DNA of 62,692 nt from Candidatus Paenalcaligenes intestinipullorum (lineage in GTDB: Bacteria; Pseudomonadota; Gammaproteobacteria; Burkholderiales; Burkholderiaceae_B). Made by a program: the position numbers and the translations under genes. The notes beneath the pieces were generated by a model that was given only the letters and a program-made list of their open reading frames with translations, ran no database searches and had not been told where the DNA came from. Numbering within the stretch: the stretch's first letter is position 1; every line of letters starts with the position of its first letter. The stretch is taken from positions 1 through 62,692 of the forward strand of contig DWUQ01000152.1 of assembly GCA_019120675.1 (NCBI GenBank), given 5' to 3'. Shown in pieces: positions 24,470 through 33,482 of this stretch.

Positions 24470-27055
24470 TTATAAGCCAACCGAGTCTGCAATCTCTTGG
24501 TATTCCTCAATTTGATCAAAATTCATATAACGATAAATTTGATCGCTGTTGTCGCGTAATACCCCCATATCGGCGAGGTATTCCTCACGGGTAGGAATAC
24601 GTCCTAAACGTGAACAAATCGCGGCCAGCTCGGCGGAGCCCAAGAACACATTGCTGTTTTTCCCTAAGCGATTTGGGAAGTTGCGTGTGCTGGTGGACAT
24701 GACCGTTGCGCCCTCACGGACTTGGGCTTGGTTACCCATACACAGCGAGCAACCAGGCTGCTCCATGCGTGCTCCAGCCACGCCCAATACGCTGTAATGG
24801 CCCTCTTCGGTGAGCTGGGCTTGATCCATCTTGGTAGGCGGCGCCACCCATAAACGTGTCGGGATATCGCGTTTGTTTTCCAGCAACTTGGAGGCCGCAC
24901 GGAAGTGGCCGATATTGGTCATGCAGCTGCCAATAAACACTTCATCAATTGGTGTGCCGGCGACATCAGATAGAGTTTTGACATCGTCTGGGTCGTTCGG
25001 GCAAGCGACTAAAGGCTCGTGAATCTCAGCCAAATCAATATCGATGACAGCGGCGTACTCGGCATCGGCGTCAGGCTCCAGTAACTGTGGGTTGGCCAGC
25101 CATTCCTCCATGGCCTTGATGCGACGACCTAAGGTGCGCTCGTCTTCGTAGCCATTCGCAATCATCCACTTCATGAGCGTGATGTTGCTGTTGAGGTACT
25201 CGATAATGGGCTCTTTATTCAACCGTACGGTACATGCCGCAGCGGAGCGTTCCGCAGAAGCATCACTCAGCTCAAAGGCTTGTTCGATTTTAAGGTCCGG
25301 TAAGCCTTCAATTTCTAGAATACGGCCCGAAAACACGTTGACCTTGCCTGCTTTTTCAACGGTGAGTAGCCCTTGCTTGATGGCGTAGTACGGAATGGCG
25401 TTGACTAAATCGCGCAAGGTGACGCCAGGCTGCATCTCGCCTTTGAAGCGTACCAGTACTGACTCGGGCATATCCAAAGGCATGACGCCCGTAGCCGCTG
25501 CAAAGGCGACTAAGCCTGAGCCCGCAGGAAAGCTAATACCAATCGGGAAGCGCGTGTGGGAATCGCCGCCGGTCCCGACTGTATCGGGTAGCAACAAGCG
25601 GTTGAGCCAAGAGTGAATAATGCCATCACCCGGACGCAGTGATACCCCGCCACGCGTGCTGATGAAATCGGGCAGTTCGTGGTGGGTTTTGACATCGATG
25701 GGCTTAGGGTAGGCGGACGTATGGCAGAAAGACTGCATGACCAGATCAGCCGAAAAGCCTAAGCAGGCTAAGTCTTTGAGCTCGTCGCGCGTCATGGGTC
25801 CAGTGGTGTCTTGGCTGCCTACTGTCGTCATGCGGGGTTCACAGTACGTGCCAGGACGCACACCCTGGCCTTCGGGTAAGCCGCAAGCGCGTCCGACCAT
25901 TTTTTGCGCCAAAGTAAAGCCTTTGCCAGAGTCCTCGGGAGATTGTGGTAAACGGAACAACGTGCTGGGTTCGAGGCCTAGCGCTTCGCGAGCGCGCGCA
26001 GTTAGGCCACGGCCAATAATGAGCGGGATACGACCACCCGCACGGACTTCATCAAACAATACATCGGATTTGACCGTGAACTTGGCAATTTCTTCGCCGT
26101 TCTTGATGGCCACACCCTCATAAGGTCGTAGTTCGATGACGTCGCCCATATTCATCTTGGAAACATCAAGCTCGATAGGTAATGCGCCGGCGTCTTCCAT
26201 GGTGTTATAGAAAATAGGCGCAATTTTATTGCCCAAACACACCCCACCAAAGCGTTTGTTGGGAACAAAAGGAATGTCTTGACCGGTAAACCACAATACG
26301 GAATTGGTGGCTGATTTACGTGAGGAACCCGTGCCCACCACATCGCCGACATAGGCTACTTGATGACCTTTGGCTTTAAGCTCAGTGATGAGATTAATTG
26401 GGCCAACCTTACCAGGATCGTCGGGCTCAATGCCATCACGAGGGTTTTTCAGCATCGCCAAAGCATGCAAGGGAATGTCAGGACGACTCCAGGCATCGGG
26501 TGCGGGGGATAAGTCATCCGTATTGGTTTCGCCCGTGACTTTAAAAATTGTCAGAGTAAGGCGTTCAGGGACTTCGGGGCGTGAGGTAAACCATTCGCCA
26601 TCGGCCCAGCTTTGTAAGATTTCTTTGGCGTGCGTATTGCCTTGGTCGGCCTTGTCTTTGACATCGTGAAAAGCATCAAACATTAACAAGGTGTGTTTGA
26701 GGGCCTCGGCCGCCACAGGCGCCAGCTCCGCGTCGTCCAGCAGCTGGATCAATGGGGCAATGTTATAGCCGCCAAGCATGGTGCCCAGCAGCTCACAGGC
26801 GCGTTGACGATCAAATAATGGATTGTGCTCCGTGCCTAACGCGACGGCCGCTAAATAAGACGCTTTGACTTTGGCGGCGTCGTCGACACCAGCGGGCACA
26901 CGATGCACGAGTAAATCCAGTAGGTACTCTTCTTCGCCAGCAGGTGGGTTTTTGATGAGTTCGATTAGATCGGCGGTTTGTTGTGCCGTTAGCGGCAGTG
27001 GTGGAATGCCAAGCTCAGCGCGCTCGGCAACGTGTTGGCGGTAAGATTCCAGCAT
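24470..27055 (-). CDS. acnB: Aconitate hydratase B / 2-methylisocitrate dehydratase
   Basis: I chose the ATG at 27055 (MLESYRQHVAERAELGIPPLPLTA), the standard AcnB start; the frame runs on to 27124. The product is 861 residues. It isomerises citrate and isocitrate through a 4Fe-4S cluster, and also handles 2-methylisocitrate. The cluster cysteines are in VFIGSCMTNIGH and QPGCSLCMGNQ. The HEAT-like AcnB N-terminal domain and the swivel domain (GTGSSRKSATN) come first, as in AcnB and not AcnA. A palindromic motif shared with the mdh/gntR region lies 76 bases upstream. Confidence 0.97.
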   Translation of the reverse strand: MLESYRQHVAERAELGIPPLPLTAQQTADLIELIKNPPAGEEEYLLDLLVHRVPAGVDDAAKVKASYLAAVALGTEHNPLFDRQRACELLGTMLGGYNIAPLIQLLDDAELAPVAAEALKHTLLMFDAFHDVKDKADQGNTHAKEILQSWADGEWFTSRPEVPERLTLTIFKVTGETNTDDLSPAPDAWSRPDIPLHALAMLKNPRDGIEPDDPGKVGPINLITELKAKGHQVAYVGDVVGTGSSRKSATNSVLWFTGQDIPFVPNKRFGGVCLGNKIAPIFYNTMEDAGALPIELDVSKMNMGDVIELRPYEGVAIKNGEEIAKFTVKSDVLFDEVRAGGRIPLIIGRGLTARAREALGLEPSTLFRLPQSPEDSGKGFTLAQKMVGRACGLPEGQGVRPGTYCEPRMTTVGSQDTTGPMTRDELKDLACLGFSADLVMQSFCHTSAYPKPIDVKTHHELPDFISTRGGVSLRPGDGIIHSWLNRLLLPDTVGTGGDSHTRFPIGISFPAGSGLVAFAAATGVMPLDMPESVLVRFKGEMQPGVTLRDLVNAIPYYAIKQGLLTVEKAGKVNVFSGRILEIEGLPDLKIEQAFELSDASAERSAAACTVRLNKEPIIEYLNSNITLMKWMIANGYEDERTLGRRIKAMEEWLANPQLLEPDADAEYAAVIDIDLAEIHEPLVACPNDPDDVKTLSDVAGTPIDEVFIGSCMTNIGHFRAASKLLENKRDIPTRLWVAPPTKMDQAQLTEEGHYSVLGVAGARMEQPGCSLCMGNQAQVREGATVMSTSTRNFPNRLGKNSNVFLGSAELAAICSRLGRIPTREEYLADMGVLRDNSDQIYRYMNFDQIEEYQEIADSVGL

Positions 27056-27130
27056 GTTGCGGGCCTTTAATAAAGAGTAAATAGAAGTAATTTGACCCAA
27101 TTGTAGAGCGAAGGGGCTGATCACGCAATA

Positions 27131-27151
27131 GTCTTATATCTTATATAAGAC
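27131..27151. promoter_or_regulatory. Palindromic operator-like motif upstream of acnB
   Basis: GTCTTATA and TATAAGAC form a perfect 8-base inverted repeat around TCTTA. The 21 bases are identical to 28879-28899 in the mdh/gntR intergenic region, and CAAT precedes both. The size and symmetry suit a GntR-type dimer. It lies 76 bases before the acnB start. Confidence 0.72.
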
Positions 27152-27330
27152 TTGAGTGGTGAAAAAGCGATGCTTCACTTCGTAGGAGTGCTGTGTCCAC
27201 GCTTGCCAAACCCATGTTTCGCTTGAAGGAGTCAACGAGCGACTAGGGTAGGGGATATCGTCAACATGTATGCTATGCCGACTAACAAACGCTTAATCTA
27301 AAACACTCCCAAGTGAATCACGCTATACCC

Positions 27331-27606
27331 TTAGTCTTTAAGTGCGTGCAGCTCGGGATGACGTTGTACATAGCTCTGACTGTAAGAGCACAAAGGGCGC
27401 ACACGCAGATCCGCTTGTCGTATAAAGTCAAATGCTGCTTGGTGTAACTGAGCCGCAATACCTTGGCCGCGCCATTGAGAGGGCACGTAGGTGTGGGTTA
27501 GCGAAATCACCCCGTTGCTAAGGCTATAAGCCAAAACCGCCACCTCGCCATCGTGATGGTATTCGAACTGGTGTGCGTCCGTGTTGTGATCAATTGAAAC
27601 GGTCAT
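27331..27606 (-). CDS. Small GNAT-like N-acetyltransferase (YjdJ type)
   Basis: I chose the ATG at 27606 because GAGG lies before it; a further frame extends to 27630. The product is 91 residues. VAVLAYSLSNGVISLTHTYVPSQWRGQGIAAQLHQAAFDFIRQ contains the acetyl-CoA loop QWRGQGIA. RPLCSYSQSYVQRHPEL matches the end of the short YjdJ-like family. Such proteins are about 90 residues and of unknown acceptor. The gene stands between acnB and mdh on the same strand. Confidence 0.87.
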   Translation of the reverse strand: MTVSIDHNTDAHQFEYHHDGEVAVLAYSLSNGVISLTHTYVPSQWRGQGIAAQLHQAAFDFIRQADLRVRPLCSYSQSYVQRHPELHALKD

Positions 27607-27699
27607 AAAAGCCTCACCACAAAATAACACTGCCCTTTACAGACACGCTTTAAAAAGCAGAGTCAGAAAGAGCAGTCACGAAAGAAGTTAGCATGCAGA

Positions 27700-27718
27700 C
27701 CAAGCCGTTGTGGCTTGG
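27700..27718 (-). terminator. Probable terminator hairpin after mdh
   Basis: CCAAGCC (27700-27706) pairs with GGCTTGG (27712-27718), 12 bases beyond the mdh stop on the minus strand. The T-run is weak, so termination may be partial. Confidence 0.45.
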
Positions 27719-27730
27719 CCCATGCTGGGA

Positions 27731-28717
27731 TTAAGGCAGCAGATCTTGTACCCCTTCGCGCTCCTCTTGGAGCTCAGCAAGGGTTTTATCCATACGCTCG
27801 CGCGAGAACTCATCAATCTCTAAGCCTTCGACACGTTGATACTCGCCATTTTCGGTGGTGACGGGTACCCCATAAATAATGCCTTCGGGAATACCGTAGG
27901 AGCCATCCGAAGGGATACCCATAGTGACCCACTTGCCTTGGCTACCCAGTACCCAGTCACGTACGTGGCAGATGGCGGCATTAGCGGCTGAGGCAGCGGA
28001 AGATAACCCACGCGCCTCGATAATCGCTGCCCCCCGCTTCGCTACAGTGGGGATAAAGGTTTCGATATTCCATTCTTGATCCACGTGTTCTGCTAAGGAT
28101 TTTCCATTAGCCGTGACGAATCGAATATCGGGATACATGGTGGGGGAGTGATTTCCCCAGACGATGAGCTTATCAATATCCTTGACCTCGACAGAGGCTT
28201 TTTTGGCCAACTGAGTCACGGCGCGGTTGTGATCTAAGCGCAGCATAGCTGTAAAGTTTTTAGCGGGTAAGTCAGGAGCCGAGCGCATGGTGATGTAAGC
28301 ATTGGTGTTGGCAGGGTTGCCCACAACCAAAACTTTGACATCGCGGCTGGCCACATCGTTGAGCGCTTTGCCTTGCTCGGTGAAAATCTTGGCGTTGACA
28401 TGCAACAAATCCTTGCGTTCCATGCCCGGTCCACGCGGACGTGCGCCCACCAAAATAGCAATATCTGCGTCTTTGAAAGCCGTGCGTGGGCTGCTGTGTG
28501 CGGTGACTTCTTTAAGTAAGGGAAACGCGCAGTCGTCAAGCTCCATAATGACCCCTTGTAGGGCTTTTTGGGCTTTTTCATCGTCAATTTCAAGTAATTG
28601 CAGGATAACCGGCTGATCCTTGCCGAGCATTTCCCCTGAGGCGATTCTAAAGAGCAGGGCATAACCGATTTGTCCTGCAGCACCGGTTACGGCAACGCGC
28701 ATTGCGGATTTGGACAT
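27731..28717 (-). CDS. mdh: Malate dehydrogenase (NAD)
   Basis: A 328-residue enzyme that oxidises malate to oxaloacetate. The Rossmann loop is VTGAAGQIGYALLF. LVVGNPANTNAYI, LDHNRA and the catalytic His in WGNHSPTMYPD mark the MDH type 2 family used in Burkholderiales. GTAGG-like spacing is absent, but GGAGGGACTCTC precedes the ATG. It is divergent from gntR, and the palindromic motif lies between the two. Confidence 0.98.
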   Translation of the reverse strand: MSKSAMRVAVTGAAGQIGYALLFRIASGEMLGKDQPVILQLLEIDDEKAQKALQGVIMELDDCAFPLLKEVTAHSSPRTAFKDADIAILVGARPRGPGMERKDLLHVNAKIFTEQGKALNDVASRDVKVLVVGNPANTNAYITMRSAPDLPAKNFTAMLRLDHNRAVTQLAKKASVEVKDIDKLIVWGNHSPTMYPDIRFVTANGKSLAEHVDQEWNIETFIPTVAKRGAAIIEARGLSSAASAANAAICHVRDWVLGSQGKWVTMGIPSDGSYGIPEGIIYGVPVTTENGEYQRVEGLEIDEFSRERMDKTLAELQEEREGVQDLLP

Positions 28718-28878
28718 GAGAGTCCCTCCATTTGATGATGGTTAGCAAATGATTTTTTCGCTTAGCCAGTGTAATGCTTTGATTGTTGGCTTACGAGGAT
28801 TGTTTTCAAGCGATGAGCTAGTGTTAACGGCAATAGCATCTTCCAGCACACTAGACTAAATTAGTTTTATGGTCAATC

Positions 28879-28899
28879 GTCTTATATCTTATATAAGAC
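28879..28899. promoter_or_regulatory. Palindromic operator-like motif between mdh and gntR
   Basis: The second copy of the GTCTTATA-TCTTA-TATAAGAC motif. It lies 89 bases before the gntR start and 162 bases before the mdh start, placed to act on both. The copy near acnB is identical over all 21 bases. I infer autoregulation plus control of TCA genes by the neighbouring GntR protein. Confidence 0.75.
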
Positions 28900-28987
28900 A
28901 CAAGAGTGTTAGACAGATTTCTTTGAGCGTGCGAAAATAAGCTTAATTACTTTTACGAATACTCCGTAACCCCTTTGGGCTAAGCCT

Positions 28988-29755
28988 ATGACAGAACAAA
29001 TCTCGCCTGAACGCAAAGCCGCCGACCGATCGGCTGGCAGTGCTGCGTACAGTCCGCTTTATCAGCAAATCAAAGCACTTTTACTTGAAAGCTTAGATCG
29101 AGGCGAGTGGAAGCCGGGCGAAGCCATACCCAGCGAACTGGATTTGGCCGCTCGTTATCAGGTTAGCCAAGGTACGGTTCGTAAAGCCATTGATGAGCTC
29201 GCAGCCGACAATCTTCTTATTCGACGTCAAGGAAAAGGCACTTTTGTTTCCACTCACCACGAAGCTCGTGTACGGTATCGTTTTCTACGGCTTACGCCCG
29301 ACGATGGTCACCAAGCTGTCACAAGCAGTGTGATCATCGAATGTACGCGCGTCAAAACGCCTGTGGATATTGCCGCTTTACTTAATTTGCGCAGCTCCGA
29401 TACGGTGGTCAATATACGTCGTGTGCTGTCCTTTGATGGACGGCCCACCATTCTGGAGGACATCTGGTTACCGGGCTCGGTGTTTAAAGGGCTTACTGCC
29501 GAGACGCTAGCCAAAAACAAAGGGCCTTTATATGCTTGGTTTGAAAGCAAGTTTGGCGTCAGTATGGTGCGCGCGGATGAAAGCCTACGGGCACTGGCCG
29601 CCAGCGAAGAAGCCGCTAATTATTTAGATATCACCGAAGGCGTACCCTTATTGCAGGTTGAGCGCGTATCCTTTACCTATGGGGATCGCCCTATGGAAGT
29701 ACGTCGTGGTTTATACCTGACAGATCGTTTTCATTACCGTAACCAGTTAAGCTAA
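28988..29755 (+). CDS. GntR-family regulator (HutC subfamily, UTRA domain)
   Basis: A 255-residue regulator. The winged helix is in SPLYQQIKALLLESLDRGEWKPGEAIPSELDLAARYQVSQGTVRKAIDELAADNLLIRRQGKGTFV. The C-terminal UTRA ligand domain runs from about residue 95 (RFLRLTPDD) to the end. The ligand is probably a small metabolite. It heads the sdh-gltA gene block, and a palindrome lies 89 bases upstream. This gene order is conserved in Burkholderiales, so a TCA regulator is a sound inference. Confidence 0.9.
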   Translation: MTEQISPERKAADRSAGSAAYSPLYQQIKALLLESLDRGEWKPGEAIPSELDLAARYQVSQGTVRKAIDELAADNLLIRRQGKGTFVSTHHEARVRYRFLRLTPDDGHQAVTSSVIIECTRVKTPVDIAALLNLRSSDTVVNIRRVLSFDGRPTILEDIWLPGSVFKGLTAETLAKNKGPLYAWFESKFGVSMVRADESLRALAASEEAANYLDITEGVPLLQVERVSFTYGDRPMEVRRGLYLTDRFHYRNQLS

Positions 29756-29763
29756 AGGCGACT

Positions 29764-29841
29764 ATGCACCGTCTCGCTAAACGATCGTTTGGCCTGCACA
29801 AGGCAGGAAAATGCAGCAAACTATTTAGTCACTGGCTTTGA
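29764..29841 (+). CDS. Possible 25-residue small ORF in the sdhC leader
   Basis: An ATG at 29764 follows AAAGGCGACT, a plausible ribosome binding site, 8 bases after the gntR stop. It encodes 25 residues, rich in Lys, His and Leu, starting MHRLAKRSFGLHK and ending HWL. The stop overlaps a possible sdhC promoter element (TTGACC). No homology is recognised. It may be chance or a leader peptide. Confidence 0.25.
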   Translation: MHRLAKRSFGLHKAGKCSKLFSHWL

Positions 29842-29865
29842 CCATTACCTACAGTTTTTTATTTT
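29838..29865 (+). promoter_or_regulatory. Possible sdhC promoter
   Basis: TTGACC (29838-29843) and TATTTT (29860-29865) are 16 bases apart, 15 bases before the sdhC ATG. Just upstream, AAACGATCGTTT (29779-29790) is a perfect 12-base palindrome that might bind a regulator. A start so close to the gene leaves a very short leader; the sdhC ribosome binding site is GAGG at 29871. Confidence 0.35.
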
Positions 29866-29880
29866 TAATCGAGGTCCATT

Positions 29881-30294
29881 ATGTCAGATACCGCATCCAA
29901 AACGCGGCCTCAGTATCGCAATATCGGCATTACGCAGATAGTTCGATACCGTTTGCCCCTGGCTGCCAAGACATCCATTTTGCACCGTATCAGTGGTGCG
30001 TTGCTGTTTCTAGCCCTGCCAGTGGTGCTGTTGCCCGTTCTGGCCATGAGCCTAGAATCCCCCGAAAGCTTTGCACGACTGAGCGGCGTGGTCGCTCATC
30101 CTGTCTGTAAGCTACTGTTTTTAGTGCTCATTTGGGGCTACTTGCATCATTTCTGTGCGGGTATACGCTATTTGGCCTTAGATGCGGGCAAGGGCAACGA
30201 CAAATACACCGCCAGCAAAACAGCAGCTTCTGTGATTATTGTTAGCTTGGCGTTGACGGTAATCGCTGGCCTAAAACTTTTTGGAGTCTGGTAA
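29881..30294 (+). CDS. sdhC: Succinate dehydrogenase cytochrome b556 subunit
   Basis: A 137-residue membrane subunit of complex II. PLAAKTSILHRISGALLFLALPVVLLP holds the conserved HRxSG motif that helps form the quinone site. LHHFCAGIRYLALDAG carries the heme-ligand His. Three membrane helices are visible. A GAGGTCC site precedes the ATG. The stop overlaps the sdhD ATG (TAATG). Confidence 0.96.
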   Translation: MSDTASKTRPQYRNIGITQIVRYRLPLAAKTSILHRISGALLFLALPVVLLPVLAMSLESPESFARLSGVVAHPVCKLLFLVLIWGYLHHFCAGIRYLALDAGKGNDKYTASKTAASVIIVSLALTVIAGLKLFGVW

Positions 30295-30680
30295 TGGCTA
30301 ATCCTGAACGTATTGGTGTAAAGCGCCTCGTGGTCGGGGCGCATTACGGTACCCTCGATTTTCTAGCGCAACGCGCTACCGCTGTCATCATGATTCTCTA
30401 CACCTTGGGTTTCATGATTGCCGTATTTTTTAATGCCCCGTTTGATTACGCCTCGTGGCGTCAGCTTTTTGCTTTCAAGATCAGTGGGGTGTTTCCGTTA
30501 GGGCAGTTATTGGCCACCTTGTTTTTTGTCTCCTTAGCGTGGCATGCCTGGATTGGCGTGCGCGATATCTGGATGGACTATGTCAAACCCCCACTGCTGC
30601 GGGTTGGGCTCGAGGTGCTTACTGTTCTATGGTTGCTGGCTTGTACCGTATTCTTTGCAAAAATCATTTGGAGCTTATAA
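30294..30680 (+). CDS. sdhD: Succinate dehydrogenase membrane anchor subunit
   Basis: A 128-residue protein with three membrane helices. It begins MANPERIGVKRLVVGAHYGTLDFLAQRATAVIMILYTLGF, close to other betaproteobacterial SdhD. SLAWHAWIGVRDIWMDYVKPPLLR contains the heme-ligand His and the DY motif. It anchors SdhAB and contributes to the quinone site. The gene starts inside the sdhC stop. Confidence 0.95.
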   Translation: MANPERIGVKRLVVGAHYGTLDFLAQRATAVIMILYTLGFMIAVFFNAPFDYASWRQLFAFKISGVFPLGQLLATLFFVSLAWHAWIGVRDIWMDYVKPPLLRVGLEVLTVLWLLACTVFFAKIIWSL

Positions 30681-30683
30681 ACC

Positions 30684-32459
30684 GTGGCTGCTATTCATAA
30701 AAATTTACCCCGCCGTCAGTTCGATGTTGTGGTGGTAGGCGCTGGGGGCGCAGGCATGCGTTGTTCATTGCAACTGGCGCGAGCTGGGCTGTCCGTAGCG
30801 GTGCTCTCCAAAGTCTTCCCAACGCGCTCCCATACCGTAGCGGCTCAAGGTGGGGTGAGTGCCTCGCTTGGCAATATGAGCGAAGACCACTGGTACTGGC
30901 ATATGTACGATACAGTCAAGGGCTCAGACTGGCTAGGCGACCAAGATGCGATCGAGTTTATGTGTCGCGAAGCGGGCAATGCCGTCTACGAGCTCGAACA
31001 CTTTGGCATGCCTTTTGACCGCAACGCTGACGGTACGATCTACCAGCGTCCTTTTGGAGGACATACGGCTAATTTTGGTGAGAAGCCTGTACAACGCGCC
31101 TGTGCTGCGGCGGACCGTACTGGCCACGCCATGCTGCACACCTTGTATCAGCAAAATGTCGCCTCCCGTACCAACTTCTTTGTGGAGTGGATGGCGTTAG
31201 ACCTCTTACGCAACGAGCAAGGCGATGTACTCGGTGTGACCGCCCTAGAAATGGAAACGGGCGAGATCTACGTCCTCGAAGCCAAACGTACCGTACTGGC
31301 TACGGGCGGTGCTGGCCGTATTTGGGCCGCGTCCACCAACGCCTTTATTAATACGGGTGATGGTTTAGGTATGGCGGCACGTGCTGGCTTGCCTTTGCAG
31401 GATATGGAGTTCTGGCAGTTTCACCCTACCGGCGTAGCCGGTGCTGGCGTATTGATTACCGAAGGGGTGCGCGGTGAAGGGGGTATTTTGCTCAACAAAG
31501 ACGGCGAGCGCTTTATGGAGCGTTACGCGCCCAACCTCAAAGACTTAGCGCCTCGTGATTTTGTGTCTCGCTCGATGGACCAAGAAATCAAAGAAGGCCG
31601 AGGCTGCGGGGATGGCAGCTATGTGGTGCTCAAGCTTGACCACTTAGGTGAAGACGTTATCAAAAAGCGCTTACCCTCCATTCGCGAAATTGCTATGAAG
31701 TTCGCGAACGTCGACCCCATCAAAGACCCTATTCCAGTGGTGCCCACCATTCACTACCAAATGGGTGGCATTCCTACCAACTACTATGGCCAAGTGGTCA
31801 CGCAGGTTAATGGCGAAAGCCAAATCGTTAATGGGCTCTATGCGATCGGCGAATGCGCTGCCACCTCGGTACACGGCGCCAACCGCCTAGGTACCAACTC
31901 GCTACTGGATTTGATTGTATTTGGTCGCGCTGCGGGTAACCATATTGTGGAGTCCCACCCCGAGCGCCAACTGGCTCACGAAGACATTCCTCAGTCCGAA
32001 ATTGATCGCTCTATTGCGCGGGTGGATCGCCTTGAAAATCGCAAATCAGGTGAAAAAGCTCAAGACGTGGCCGATCAAATCCGTCAAATTATGCAGGCGC
32101 ACTGTGGCGTGTTCCGTACTATGGATTTACTCCAAGAAGGCGAGCGCATGATCGAAGATATGGTGCCCCGTGTCGCGGATATTTATTTCCACGACAAATC
32201 AAAAATTTTCAACACTGCTCGGATTGAGGCGCTTGAAGTCGCCAACATGATTGAGGTTGCCCGAGCCACCACACGCTCCGCCGCAAACCGCACGGAAAGC
32301 CGTGGCGCGCATGCCTTAAATGAATACCCAGAGCGTGATGACGAAAATTGGTTGCGTCATACCTTATGGTTTACCGAGGGCAGTCGCTTGGATTACAAGC
32401 CCGTACAGATGAAACCGCTTACTGCCGAGACCATTGCGCCTCAGGCCCGCACTTTCTAA
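30684..32459 (+). CDS. sdhA: Succinate dehydrogenase flavoprotein subunit
   Basis: A 591-residue subunit from a GTG start, 3 bases after the sdhD stop. It oxidises succinate to fumarate. FAD is held by VVVGAGGAGMRCSLQLARAG. The covalent FAD His lies in FPTRSHTVAAQGG. Active-site residues fall in FHPTGVAGAGVLITEGVRGEGGIL and in GANRLGTNSLLDLIVFGRAAG. Length is standard. Confidence 0.98.
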   Translation: MAAIHKNLPRRQFDVVVVGAGGAGMRCSLQLARAGLSVAVLSKVFPTRSHTVAAQGGVSASLGNMSEDHWYWHMYDTVKGSDWLGDQDAIEFMCREAGNAVYELEHFGMPFDRNADGTIYQRPFGGHTANFGEKPVQRACAAADRTGHAMLHTLYQQNVASRTNFFVEWMALDLLRNEQGDVLGVTALEMETGEIYVLEAKRTVLATGGAGRIWAASTNAFINTGDGLGMAARAGLPLQDMEFWQFHPTGVAGAGVLITEGVRGEGGILLNKDGERFMERYAPNLKDLAPRDFVSRSMDQEIKEGRGCGDGSYVVLKLDHLGEDVIKKRLPSIREIAMKFANVDPIKDPIPVVPTIHYQMGGIPTNYYGQVVTQVNGESQIVNGLYAIGECAATSVHGANRLGTNSLLDLIVFGRAAGNHIVESHPERQLAHEDIPQSEIDRSIARVDRLENRKSGEKAQDVADQIRQIMQAHCGVFRTMDLLQEGERMIEDMVPRVADIYFHDKSKIFNTARIEALEVANMIEVARATTRSAANRTESRGAHALNEYPERDDENWLRHTLWFTEGSRLDYKPVQMKPLTAETIAPQARTF

Positions 32460-32471
32460 CAGGAGCTCGTC

Positions 32472-33188
32472 ATGAACCAAAGCCGAACTCTAAAATTTGA
32501 GATCTACCGTTACGACCCTGATAAGGATGAGCGTCCTTATATGCAAAAGCTCGAGGTCACCCTCAAGCCCAACGACAAAATGCTGCTGGACGCTATTGTA
32601 CGCATCAAAAACGACGTGGACGATAGCCTCTCCATTCGTCGTTCATGTCGTGAGGGCGTGTGCGGCTCGGATGCCATGAATATCAACGGTAAAAATGGTC
32701 TGGCCTGTACCACCAATCTCAACGACCTCAAAGAGCCAATCGTATTGCGGCCTTTGCCTGGTTTGCCGGTGGTACGCGATTTAATCGTAGACATGACCAA
32801 CTTTTTTGATCAGTATCACTCAGTCAAGCCGTTTTTGATCAACGATACGCCACCGCCCGAAAAGGAGCGTTTGCAGTCGCCTGAAGCTCGCGAAGAGCTC
32901 AACGGTCTTTATGAGTGTATTTTGTGTGCGTGCTGCTCTACGTCTTGCCCGTCCTTTTGGTGGAATCCTGACAAATTCGTTGGGCCAGCAGGGCTGCTGC
33001 AGGCCTATCGCTTTATCGCTGATTCGCGCGATGAAGCAACCGGTGAGCGTTTGGACAACCTTGAGGACCCTTACCGTCTGTTCCGTTGCCATACCATTAT
33101 GAACTGTACCGACGTTTGTCCTAAGGGCTTGAATCCTTCGCACGCCATAGGCAAGATCAAAGAAATGCTGGTACGTCGTACCATTTAA
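32472..33188 (+). CDS. sdhB: Succinate dehydrogenase iron-sulfur subunit
   Basis: A 238-residue subunit with three iron-sulfur clusters. The 2Fe-2S cluster is bound by SCREGVCGSDAMNINGKNGLAC. The 4Fe-4S and 3Fe-4S clusters are bound by YECILCACCSTSCPSFWW and RCHTIMNCTDVCPKGLNP. It passes electrons from SdhA to quinone. The ribosome binding site AGGAGC lies before the ATG. Confidence 0.98.
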   Translation: MNQSRTLKFEIYRYDPDKDERPYMQKLEVTLKPNDKMLLDAIVRIKNDVDDSLSIRRSCREGVCGSDAMNINGKNGLACTTNLNDLKEPIVLRPLPGLPVVRDLIVDMTNFFDQYHSVKPFLINDTPPPEKERLQSPEAREELNGLYECILCACCSTSCPSFWWNPDKFVGPAGLLQAYRFIADSRDEATGERLDNLEDPYRLFRCHTIMNCTDVCPKGLNPSHAIGKIKEMLVRRTI

Positions 33189-33202
33189 GGGGAGTGCCGA
33201 AT

Positions 33203-33463
33203 ATGGCCACACTGACCCAACTGGAACGAGCCCGCCTGCGTTGGCGGGCTCGACGTGGACTGCTAGAAAATGATCTAATCATTACCCGTTTTCTAGATAT
33301 GCACGAAACACAGCTGACTGATCAGGATGTCACCGCACTCACCCATTTATTTGAAATGGACGATACGGAATTGCTTGGTGTATTGCTGGGGACTGAGCCC
33401 TTGACGGGGCAATATGCCACTACTGATATTCAACGTCTCGTGGCTCTGATGCAAGAGCTCTAA
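33203..33463 (+). CDS. sdhE: FAD assembly factor SdhE
   Basis: I chose the ATG at 33203 because AAGGGGAG precedes it; an upstream GTG at 33194 is also open. The product is 86 residues. RWRARRGLLENDLIITRFL carries the RGxxE motif needed to attach FAD to SdhA. The five-helix length fits. It follows sdhB by 14 bases and comes before gltA. Confidence 0.95.
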   Translation: MATLTQLERARLRWRARRGLLENDLIITRFLDMHETQLTDQDVTALTHLFEMDDTELLGVLLGTEPLTGQYATTDIQRLVALMQEL

Positions 33464-33482
33464 TTTTTTAGGAAGATTTGTG

